From Liolophura sinensis (lineage: Eukaryota > Mollusca > Polyplacophora > Chitonida > Chitonidae): a stretch of 64,000 bases of DNA. Every line of letters begins with the position of its first letter. Position 1 is the stretch's first letter. The notes beneath the pieces were generated by a model. The model was not told the DNA's origin and did no database searches. It saw only the letters and a list, made by a program, of their open reading frames with translations. The DNA is taken from the NCBI RefSeq assembly GCF_032854445.1, contig NC_088306.1, positions 23,347,764 to 23,411,763 of the forward strand, written 5' to 3'. This document shows, piece by piece, positions 24,039-35,700 of this stretch. The translations under genes were made by a program, and so were the position numbers.

Positions 24039-24735
24039 GACATTCAAAATATGGGAAAAGCCTTATGGGATTGAAAATGGGTAGGAGACAAACCATAAAT
24101 AACATTGGATTAAGATCTTTGGTTCGTTGTCAGAAAAGCCATCATCATATATAGCTATATATCCGTTGTGTTTCGAGAAAAGTTTTTACGTCCACATTTT
24201 ACTATGAAACTTCATCTGCTTTTAGCGACAATAACACAATGGAAAACGAGATTAACGGGTAAACATTGCTTCAAAAGAATCATATTGAGGTTCTGCGCAA
24301 ACTGTTCTCCTATTCAGGAAAAAAAAACTCATACTGAATAAAACTTCACCGTATTTCAATGGAACAGTAACAGGGCAAATATTGTCCACCCGAAAAATCA
24401 GACAACGTTCCGGTCTTCTTCTTAACTCACATCAAACACCATAACGCAAAGAGCACTCCGGTAATGACGCATTTATGACTAATGCGGATTGGAGGACATG
24501 ATAGGACTTCATGTACAATTTCACACACGCTTCATTGGTGGTATTACAGCTCCAACAGCTTCAGAGCAAGGCCCGTTTTGACATCTTCCTATCTGTAAAT
24601 GCCGATATTAGCGCAGTGAGTGAAGTAAACAACAATTTCTTTTTTGTTTGATGTCAATTTATCTATCATTTCTTGTCAAAATATTTTTTTTTATTACTGT
24701 GCTGTTTGAATAAAACTGGTACAAAACTTAATAAG
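24039..24735 (+). other. Probable 3' UTR of tandem copy 2 with poly(A) signal
   Basis: AATAAA at 24709-24714 is followed by 'actggtacaaa', the same phrase as after copy 1. No other gene is visible here. Confidence 0.5.
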
Positions 24736-26560
24736 GTTCTTAATTCTTTTCTCTGCCACACTTCGGTAATATTGCAGCAATATCCTGGACTTCAAAAGTG
24801 TGTTAACTAATAATGCAGGGTATTAGGTCATATTATATATTTAAAATTTTGGTCAAACTCTGCAGTCCACCAATATCCAACTATAACAGCACCAGTTTTA
24901 GTTTATATTTAATATACTGGTACACAATTATTCTAGGCTAAATACAAAATGGAAGACTTGGCTTAAAGTTAAAATTGGTATCAAGTCTTGAACCAGTTTT
25001 GAACAACCGGTCCCTGGCGATCATATTTCTTGAAACAAAAGGTATACCCTAAATATTCGACCACAAAAACAGCAGTTTTGGAGAGAGGGTGAGTGGGGTC
25101 GCACTTAACAATTTTTCAGTCATATGAAGCCATTTTGGAGGCAAATAAATGCCAGGAGATATTACTTCTGGTGCTAAAGCTCACATTTTCCCAGTAGGAT
25201 ATCATCCTACCTTCCAAACACTTTTCTAAAATCAACAGAACTCCCGAATCTGGAAAAATGAACAACTTACTCATAGAAAAATATTAGGTCATTTTGGGTA
25301 ATCAGTAATCACTTACGCGCTAATGTCCACACGGACCATGTACAATACCTCAAGTTCCTGAGTTCAGTGATCCGTTGGAACCACTTGTTTAAAACTGTAA
25401 TGGTGGTTAATTTTTTTCAGCTAAAGTTAAAGTTCTTTGAGGCACTAAATAATAAAATGAACATGTATGTCACATAAATCAAAAAAAAGGCAATCAGTGA
25501 ATTTCGGCACTTCACCTGATTTACTTCAATACCTGGACTTGTTACCTCCCCTGTTCTAATTTTGTGTCGGTCAGGTCAAAAGTCTGGACTACTCGCTAGT
25601 TTCAGCTGGCCACAGACCCCCATTAATTTTCCATAAGCGACAATGTTAACTTAAGCGCTGTAGCTCAGCCCCAAACATTCCGTGGCCAATAAGCTTTGGT
25701 GCATGCCGGCAGCTGGGAGGGGTGCCTAGCAACGCCAAGGGGACTTCATACGCAGCCTCATCACCATCTATCTCCTTGTGTCCTCTCGCCCAGAATTTGA
25801 TACTTTCATCATTAAAACTCACACCTTCCCAAAGCTTAGACAATTCCATCATTTTGATACCAAGCATGCACCAAAAACGTCAGGCTGGCGGCAAAAAAAA
25901 AAGGAATTTACATCCTAAAATACACAGAATTACATCCCGAAAAACGGAAGGTGTAATGGGGGTCTGTGGCCAGCTGTTATTCCAAATGCGACTGAGCTGT
26001 TAGTGGGCCAAATTATCTCCCCTGTTCTGCTATAGGATTTAAGGTTTTGTGTTCTGATCAGGGCAGTGTAGGTGGCAGTGTGATGTAGGAAACTGTTTTT
26101 GATATGAAGTTAAAATTTGTAACAGGCCTCCTGATGAGGAAATGCTGCATACTAAACACTGAACAAACCAACAGGATCTGTTGGCTGTATAAACTGTAGA
26201 TAAATACACCCTTTAATGAATAATGTAAACTCAAGCAAAGTTTTATACATACTAGTATATTTACAATTTTGTACTGACCCTTTTATCACACAATCTACAT
26301 TTTTATACATCGTTTTGTTTATGACTGAAAAGGTCTGTTCTTCGTGAATCTTTACAAAAACTTTTATGATAAAAAATATGTGTTATGAGAATATCAAAAT
26401 TACAGCATTATGAGAAACGGGATGTTCAATAGTTTTGAGTGATAATACAATTTTCAGCCCACAAGAGAAGAGCTGATTCAGACTGTCCTTTGTAACGTTG
26501 CTCTGTAGGAAGTCTTACAGAAAAAATGTCAATAAGTTTGAGTGCCCAGTGCACATCTGG
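24736..26560. other. Intergenic between tandem copy 2 and PCID2 3' end
   Basis: Contains a SINE family B fragment near 25085-25128, a MITE family 2 relative (about 25115-25300) and 'ttatctccc' motifs near 26010. ATTAAA on the minus strand near 26213 could be the PCID2 poly(A) signal. No coding region is supported; the overlapping open frames at 25646-26003 show no family. Confidence 0.45.
25115..25300. mobile_element. MITE-like element, family 2 (diverged)
   Basis: Shares 'gaggcaaataaatg', 'ggtgctaaagctcac', 'ccttccaaacacttttctaa' and 'aaaatgaacaacttactcat' with 2639-2860, and ends 'aggtcattttgggta'. Confidence 0.5.
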
Positions 26561-26566
26561 ATAACA

Positions 26567-26768
26567 TCATCATGACAATATCATCACGACAATATCATCA
26601 TGACAATATCATTATGACAATATCATCATGACAATATCATCGTGACAATATCATTATGACAATATCATCATGACAATATCATTATGACAATATCATCATG
26701 ACAATATCATCATGACTATCATCACGACAATATCATCATGACAATATCATCACGACAATATCATCATG
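26567..26768 (+). repeat. Minisatellite, 14-bp unit, about 14 copies
   Basis: The unit tcatcatgacaata carries c/t variants (tcatcacgacaata, tcattatgacaata). On the minus strand it starts right at the PCID2 stop codon, so it forms the beginning of that gene's 3' UTR. Confidence 0.9.
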
Positions 26769-29700
26769 GAAATGGATTTTGCTTGCTGACAACAAGCTTC
26801 TGGTGGGTGTGAGAAATATAGCCTTTGATCTTGTTCTGAAAAACCAAAGAAAAAAGAAAGAAAACATGGTTAATGAAGTGTGCTGAGAACAGATTTTCAG
26901 TGATTATACCAGCAGTAGCTATTGGGAGTTCAAATTATGGCACAATCCACACAGAAATATCTGTTCCTTTCAGTACATAGCGAAAACACACCAGGTGAAA
27001 TACCCACAAGTTCTTCATAGATAAATGTAATATTTCCTAACGAGTACAGAATTATCACATTTGTTATTACACTTTACATTACTGATCTTTGACCCATATC
27101 TTGTTTTATTTAATCATACATATCTCCTACATTATTGTGCCACGTTTTCGCAAATATTTTTGGCCTGTCTGTTTTTCATTTCCATCCCGTAACTCTTCCA
27201 ACTGGATGCGTACATATAAAGTTTTACATATTTAACAATTCTTTTTATTCTGTTTGGTTGTTTGGGCAAAAATCTAAATCATTTTCATCGCTGTCTCAAT
27301 GACATATGCATGCATTATTAACAGCAAAAGTCCTATTTTCTTTAGACTTACATCATAGATAAGGTTTGCCAAGATACACTGGACTTCATCATTGTCAACA
27401 TCGTCTTCCTGAAACCGAAAGAAAGATGCCCCCTGAATCCTACAATTTAATATATATGCACATATTTTCGAAACAGAAGTATGTAAATTCAGAAAAAAAT
27501 CGGATTCTCCAACACATGTAATACTAATTCAAGTACCCTAGTTCTTCAACCTTTTCGCATATGAAAGAGCAATTTTCAATGCCATATATGCCCATTCTTA
27601 ATCAGATTCTGGAGACAAAACTAAATTTCTAGGATTGGCGAGTTTCAGGGCTCCACAAAAAGTGTAACTTTATCACTCTACACAGAATAATGCCTTCAGA
27701 ATATGTCCGAATAAACACCTTGCAAACATGCACAAAGGTTGATTAATTACAGTAGGCTTATAATTTCCTTTTACATGTACATGTATTTAAGTTTTATAAC
27801 CTCACAGCCAGGTATTTTGTCTGCTGCCTTGATCATGATCACTGCACAGAATATGCCCGAATAAACACCTTGCAAACATGCACAAAGGTTGATTAATTAC
27901 AGTAGGCTTATAATTTCCTTTTAAATGTACATGTATTTAAGTTTTATAACCTCACAGCCAGGTATTTTGTCTGCTGTCTCGATCATGATCACTGCACAGA
28001 ATATGCCCGAATAAACACCTTGCAAACATGCACAAAGGTTGATTAATTACAGTAGGCTTATAATTTCCTTTTACATGTATATGTATTTAAGTTTTATAAC
28101 CTCACAGCCAGGTATTTTGTCTGCTGCCTTGATCATGATCACTGCACAGAATATGCCTGAATAAACACCTTGCAAACATGCACAAAGGTTGATTAATTAC
28201 AGCAGGCTTATTCTTTCCACTTATATGTACATGTATTTAAGTTTTATAACCTCACAGCCAGGTATTTTGTCTGCTGCCTTGATCATGATCACTGCACAGA
28301 ATATGCCCGAATAAACACCTTGCAAACATGCACAAAGGTTGATTAATTACAGTAGGCTTATTCTTTCCTTTTAAATGTACATGTATTTAAGTTTTATAAC
28401 CTCACAGCCAGGTATTTTGTCTGCTGCCTTGATCATGATCACTGCACAGAATATGCCCGAATAAACACCTTGCAAACATGCACAAAGGTTGATTAATTAC
28501 AGTAGGCTTATACTTTCCACTTAAATGTACATGTATTTAAGTTTTATAACCTCACAGCCAGGTATTTTGTCTGCTGCCTTGATCATGATCACTGCACAGA
28601 ATATGCCCGAATAAACACCTTGCAAACATGCAAAAAGGTCAAGAAATTACAGTAACAACAAGAATTTGCGTTTTGGTAGATTTGCCAACATCAGGGCTTC
28701 ATATGTTTTAGTGTTGGCAGAGACATGTCCTCAAGATGTGCTTAAAACAACATATAAAAAGGTTGAAGAAACAGGGTAGCCTACCGTTGGGATTATATCC
28801 CGAGCAAACTTACCTCTAACATTTTTAGAGCAGCAGTGAAGGCTTTCACAGGTAATTGATGAGTTTTCAGTATTAGGTACCTGAAAATAAAAAGGTAAGA
28901 CCTGTCCTTACTTGCTCTACTCCATGAGCGGGATTTCAATCCCAAACCTAAAAGAAAAACAATTGATAAAATTGTGAAATACATTTTTAGAAAAGCGTCA
29001 TCGATCTTTAGATGCATCTTCTCTGTGTTAGATCTTGTGTTCGGCTAGCTCAGGAAGGCTACTGCTTTCACTGTATAGGGGAAAGAGGTTGATGTTGTAT
29101 TGGGCAATACTTTTCATTTATTTGATTTATTTATGGATTTGATTATTGTTTAACACCATACTTAAGATTCTTTCACATTTATATGTATGATGTCAGTTTT
29201 ATGATTGGAGTAAACCACCAACCTTTGGCAAGATGCTGACAAACTTTCCCACATGTGATTTACAGATATGCACACCATATTGGTGGCAGACAGGTGATCT
29301 TCAACAAGCATTAGGCTGCACAAATAACAGCACGAAGGTCATCGATCGACTACGTCTAAAGCTGGGTTTGAACTTGCACCTTGTGTGTCCTAGCGATGGA
29401 AACAAAAGTGCTTTTAACCACCAGACCAAGGACATTTCTTTCATATTTCTCAAAAAGGATCCTCTTTTTCTTGAAAATATAATTCAGACTATGAAATTCT
29501 GGCATTACCTTAGAGAGAAAGAAAACCATACAAGGTCACATATATCATATGCCAACACTGTATTTCTGTCACACTCCTATAGGATACCAATATTATGATT
29601 ATAGGTAATCATCACATTGAAGATCTTTTATTTTTGTTCTAATCTTAGTGTTTTGTTCTGACCTTCCAAACTACTTACACTTTTTTGAACAGATTTCTGT

Positions 29701-32700
29701 AGGCGATGATTTTCAGTTTTTCCAAAATGAGATAGATTCCAGATCTGATGAAAAATGCTTCATTTTCCTGCATAGCTTGATTCAAAAGGAGTAAATTACC
29801 AGAGCTGAAATATAAAAAAGTTAACAGAATTGACAAAAATATGATTTAAAGAAAATGACATGATACATAGATATGATAAATTCTATACAATAAAATTATC
29901 CTCAACCTACTCTAATGACCATGAATTTCGTCCATGATTAACTTGCCCATTTTTTCTGATTGTGAGAGTTCTACAGATTTTAGAAAGGTGTTTTGAGGTT
30001 TGCTTGAAACATGGCACGATATTTGCTTCTAAAAATGCACTTTTGTGGGCGAAATTTAATGTAATTTAGGGTACTCTTCCATTCTCATGTCTTCGTTAAT
30101 TATTAAAGAGAAAAAAGTGCAAGTACATGTAAGAATCAGTATAAAGAGAGTGAAAACTGTAAATACCTTATTATCCCTTTCTTTTTACATTTTTTTCGCT
30201 GTATTATTATTATGTATTATACTTTATAGCCTTTGTTGTTGATGATGTGTTGTGTCAGAGCAACTTTTTTCTGGCTTCGGTGCATTGTATTTATTTATTT
30301 TTGTTGATTGGTGTTTCATGCCGTACTCAAGAATATTTCACTTATATGGCAACAGCCTGGGGGAAACCCATGACCATCCGCAAGTTGCTGGCAGACCTTC
30401 CCATGTACAAACAGAGAAGGCAGGCAGCAAGAGCTGGACTTGAACTCACTGCGAACACATTGGTGAGAGACACATCGGTCTTTGCGTCGCACTGACGTGC
30501 TAACCACCTCGGTCACGGAGGTTCCTACACTGTATTTGATGTCAGATTTGCTTTACATGAGTGCAGTTTACAAAAGCTTTGTTCAAAACTGATCACAGGG
30601 AGGAGAACCTTTTCCGTCAAAATCAGCTGAAATTTCTTCTACCGGTTAACCCACATTAGCATAATGATTAGTTTTGGTCACCTTGGTAACAGATTGGATA
30701 CTTTGCATATCTTGATTTCCCTTAAAATCAGCTCAAAATTCTCATCCTCATAAACAACCAATACAACCCACGATAATCAAAACATTTGACTGCATTAACC
30801 TTAAATCCTGAACCTTTTCCTATATGAATGAGCAACTATCAGTGCAATTAATCCACATTTTTAAGCTGATTTTGGTGACAAAACTACATTGGTCACCTTG
30901 CAATAAACACCTTGCAGACATGCAAAAATGTTAAAGAATTACAGTATTAAAAGAGTCAAAAACTGGAAAAGAAGTACCAGTAACAAATACAAGTGACCTC
31001 ATCCACCAACGAGAATGACAAATTTCAACAAAAATAAAATTTTCTTCCACCTGGAAAATAAACCGGTTTTCAGAAAAAGGATGAGCAAAAGACACATGTA
31101 TAAATGGATTATAGCATGATGTATGAAATAATATGTTCTACAGGGTGTCCCAGAAGTCGCGCACCACCCAGAGTGGTGTGTTGCCCCATCTCTTCCAAAC
31201 ATAAAAACCAATTCAATTCTCTCTTGTACTGTTAATTTATTAGCCATAATTAACTCTGAAAAAGGGAAAAAAATTTTAAATCAGTATTAAATCTGAAACA
31301 CAGAAGAAAAGAGTGAGTAAGTGAGTGCTCGGGGTTTAACGTCGTACTTAATTTTTCTGTCATGTGACGACAAGGAATCCTTAGAATGCATGTAATGTGC
31401 CTCCTTGTTGCAGGACGGATTTCCACTGCTCTTTCATCTAGTGCTGCTCACAGACATCTTACCAAAGGCAAGTAAGCCGCTCGCCCGAGCCATTATACTG
31501 GTACAGGTCAGCCAGTCGTTGCACTCTCCCTTTCATGCTTAACGCCAAGCGAGGAAGTTACAACTTCCTCTTTTAAGGTCTTAGGTGTGACTCGACCCAG
31601 GATTGACCCTGGATCTACCACTCAAGAAGCGGACGCTCTACCATTCTATATTAACAACATCCAACATACCTGACAGCTTTTGCCACTCCAGCAAACTCCA
31701 TTAAGTCATATTTCTGCAGGACCTCAACTTTCGGCATGTGACCCTATCCCAGCAAAAGGAAGACACAATGCAGTCATCCATCAAACAGACAAAACTGAGT
31801 ATCACAGCAACAGATAAAAAGAACAGTATTTCACTTTTAGTTTGAGTTGTAAAAATGCACTTTCAGAAGTTAAAAAAAAAGACATAAAATAATACTATTA
31901 ATTCCCACATACAAGTTTTTCTGATAAGATATCAATAAAACTTCATATCTTAAGTGGCCCTACAAGGCAGATAAATCATGTAAAACGATGCAAAATGCGT
32001 CACTTGTAAAATGCTAAACTTTTTGTTTACTGTCTCTTTTTTTTTCTTTGTTTTGCATATACAAGTTTTATCACACTTATGTACAAGTTTTATCACACTT
32101 ATGTACAAGTTTTATCACACTTATGTACAAGTTTTATCATATATATTCATATCATATATTCAGCTGATGAAATCACAGTGTCACGATCAAACCATTGCTT
32201 CTGAAAGGTAACCGACACATTCGTGAAGAGCAAGTTATCTCATGTAAACTTCATGTATGATCACCTGAAACATTAACATGTGACCTCACTGACCTCCCCA
32301 AATGCAAAACTGTGTCAGTTAAATCTCCACTGTGGGAGAAAGTGCATGGCCAAGGCACAAGGACAAATTGACACAATTTTATCATAGTTATTGCCGTAAA
32401 AGGAATTGAGACGAAACTGATACCATTTCACTGTTTCTGGATGGGCCTTCACATAGTTAGCACACTTTTACAGGGAAGTAAAAATAAACATTCAACTCTA
32501 AACTGAAACTAGAAAAAATATCAGGTGATGAGGACTCACTAATTATTAACCCATCAAAACTCACCAGTAACATTTTGACAGGTAGCAGACAGATTAGAAT
32601 GAGTCTCTTGTTCTTTTTGCTGGCACGGTGACATCTCTCAAAGGCAAACGAGAGACACGTTTCAGCTGCAATGAAAAAAAAAGGTCTTGGCTTATTAAAC

Positions 32701-35700
32701 AAAGGTGAACAACATAAACAGATAAACAAGGTTACATCTGTGCAAGTCGAGAAATTGGGCCTCAGATTTGCCTCCGAGTGAGTGAGTGAGTGCTTGGGGT
32801 TTAACGTCGTACTCAACAATTTTTCAGTCGTATGACGACGAAGGAATCATTAGGGTGCATGTACGTGTAATGTGCCTCCTTGTAGCAGGACGGATTTCCA
32901 CCGCTCTTTTATTTAGTGCTGCTTCACCGAGACGACTTACCGAAGATTTGCCTCCGAACTGAAGTGTGAAGCAGAACAGATTGGAGTGAGTGCTTGGGGT
33001 TTAATGTAGTACTTAACAATTTTTCAGTTGTATTACCATGAAGGAATCGTTAAACTGTGTGTAATGTGGGTCTTTGTTGCAGGACAGATTTCCACCGCTC
33101 TTTTATCTAGTGCTGCTTCACTGAGACAACTTACCAAAAGGCAAGTAAGCTGCCCTGCCCGAGCCATTATACTCATACGGGTCAACCAGTCAATGCACTA
33201 TTCCCTTCATGCCAAACACCAAGGGAGGAAGTTACAACTTCCTCTTTTAAAGTCTTAGGTGTCACTCGTCCCAGGATTGATCCTGAATCTACCGCTCTCA
33301 AAGCAAGAACAGATTGGATAATACTGCCACAGAGACACTTTAAATTGTTGATACACTATAAATTTCTGCACTGTTCTGCACTACATTTTGCATCTAGTTA
33401 AAATATATCAGAAGTTTGTTTGTTTTGGATTAAACTGAAAACTGCTGAAAGAAATAGTCATGCTAGGTTGATTTTTGATATGTTGTAGAGAAAAGTGCAA
33501 GCTGGGTGTGGTGGTATGGCATTGTACCACGTAAAATTTAGGGGATATATACTTTTGAAGTTGACAAATTTACTACATAAATAGTAAGGAAACCTATGGA
33601 GGACAGTACGTCACTGAGAATAAACGGAACTGCTGTGTGTGAATTCTAAAACTACCAGAAACTTAGCCCCAAAAATCCGGTCTGAGGATGGCTTGTATTT
33701 ACTGATACACTGGCAATTCTTAGACTAAACGAAACCTGTAAATCTTCAACCTTTTCAATCAATAAAGCACTCTTTGCAGTGAAATTTATGAACACTCATA
33801 TTATGAAAATGACACCATAATGATATCACTTGTGTCACTAAAGATGCATAAATCATAAAACTGTGCAAATTATCTCTCTACAGACCAATTCAAAATATCG
33901 GTCGTAAAGGCGACTGAAAAGGTTGAAGATTTAGGGCATGGACCTGATTATGACTTTGTTTCAACACTTAGGTACCTTGTCAGCAAGGATCATTGTGTGT
34001 GTGATTCACAATACCTAACTCCTATTAGTATATGCTCAATTCATGGCCTGAGACATTTGCACATGTTTCGCGGCCACTGGCGCCAACCTTTGTCTGATAA
34101 ATCTTATGAAATACAGGCATGCTCTGTGCGCAAAAACAATAGCTTCACATGTAAAATGTTACTGTGATATGCAGGTGTGAGTTAGGCACAAAAGAGATAT
34201 ATCCTGGAACTGCCACTGGTATACGCCACAGAACAAGATAAAAGTTGTCTAAAAGATCATGAAGCTTGCATGTCTGAAGGCTCTGTTACACCACATGAAT
34301 TTCACTAAGGACATCATCTTGGCTGTGAACTAGACCTTACCAAATATTAAACTTTCATTAAGAAAATCCACAATGCTGCAGAGGTAGAGGAATGCATACT
34401 AGTGAAACTTCTGTATCTATTTGTTGGTGTTTTACACTGTACTCAAGAATATTTCACTTATATGACGGCGGCCAGCATTATGGTGGGAGGAAACTAGGCA
34501 AAGACCAAGGCAAACCCACAACCATCCGCAGGCTGCTGCCTGATCTTCTCACGTACGGTCAGAGAGGAAGCCAGCATGAGCCAGACTTGAACTCACAGCG
34601 ACCGCATTAGTGAGAGTCTTATGAGTTACTGCACCGTGCTGGTACTGTCCTGTGCTGCGCTCGCACTGTTTTGCACTGTGCTGGCGCATACTAGAAAAAG
34701 ACTGCACACATCTTCAAATGAGCAAATACATGTACATACCCCTTTCGAAGTCACTGTCAAACATGGCCTTCCTACCAACGTAGTATCTGAAGACAAACAA
34801 TACAATGTAGTATGTTTATTTACTTAATTAGTTATATGATTGATATTTCATGCAGCACTCGACATTAATGGGAGAAAGACAAGCCGATGGAAAATCAGTT
34901 TCACGACGGGTGCACATACATTTTTCCGGCAAGCACATAGACAAAAGCACTTTCAACAAGTTGATGGTAAGCACATAGACAAAAGCACTTTCAACAAGTT
35001 GATGGCAAGCTCATAGACAAAAGCACTTTCAACAAGTTGATGGCAAGCTCATAGACAAAAGCACTTTCAACAAGTTGATGGCAAGCTCATAGACAAAAGC
35101 ACTTTCAAAAAGTTGAGAGCAAGCTAACAGACAACAGCACTTTCAATAAGTTGATGGCAAGCTCATAGACAAAAAGCACTTTCAACAAGTTGATGGCAGG
35201 TTCATAGACAAAAGCACTTTCAACAAGTTGATGGCAAGCTCATAGACAAAAGCACTTTCAACAAGTTGATGGCAAGCTCAAAGACAAAACCACTTTCAAC
35301 AAGTTGATGGCAAGCTCAATGACAAAAGCACTTTCAACAAGTTGATGGCAAGCTCAATGACAAAAGCACTTTCAACAAGTTGATGGCAAGCTCATAGACA
35401 AAAGCACTTTCAACAAGTTGATGGCAAGCTCATAGACTAAAGCACTTTCAACAAGTTGATGGCAAGCTCATAGACAAAAGCACTTTCAACAAGTTGATGG
35501 CAAGCTCATAGACTAAAGCACTTTCAACAAGTTGATGGCAAGCTCATAGACAAAAGCACTTTCAACAAGTTGATGGCAAGCTCATAGACAAAAGCACTTT
35601 CAAAAAGTTGATGGCAGGTTCATAGACAAAAGCACTTTCAAAAAGTTGAGAGCAAGCTAACAGACAACAGCACTTTCAATAAGTTGATGGCAAGCTCATA

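Noticed and set aside
29233-29598. 121-codon open frame, plus strand
   Set aside because: It starts within a degenerate SINE in a PCID2 intron and shows no recognised domain.
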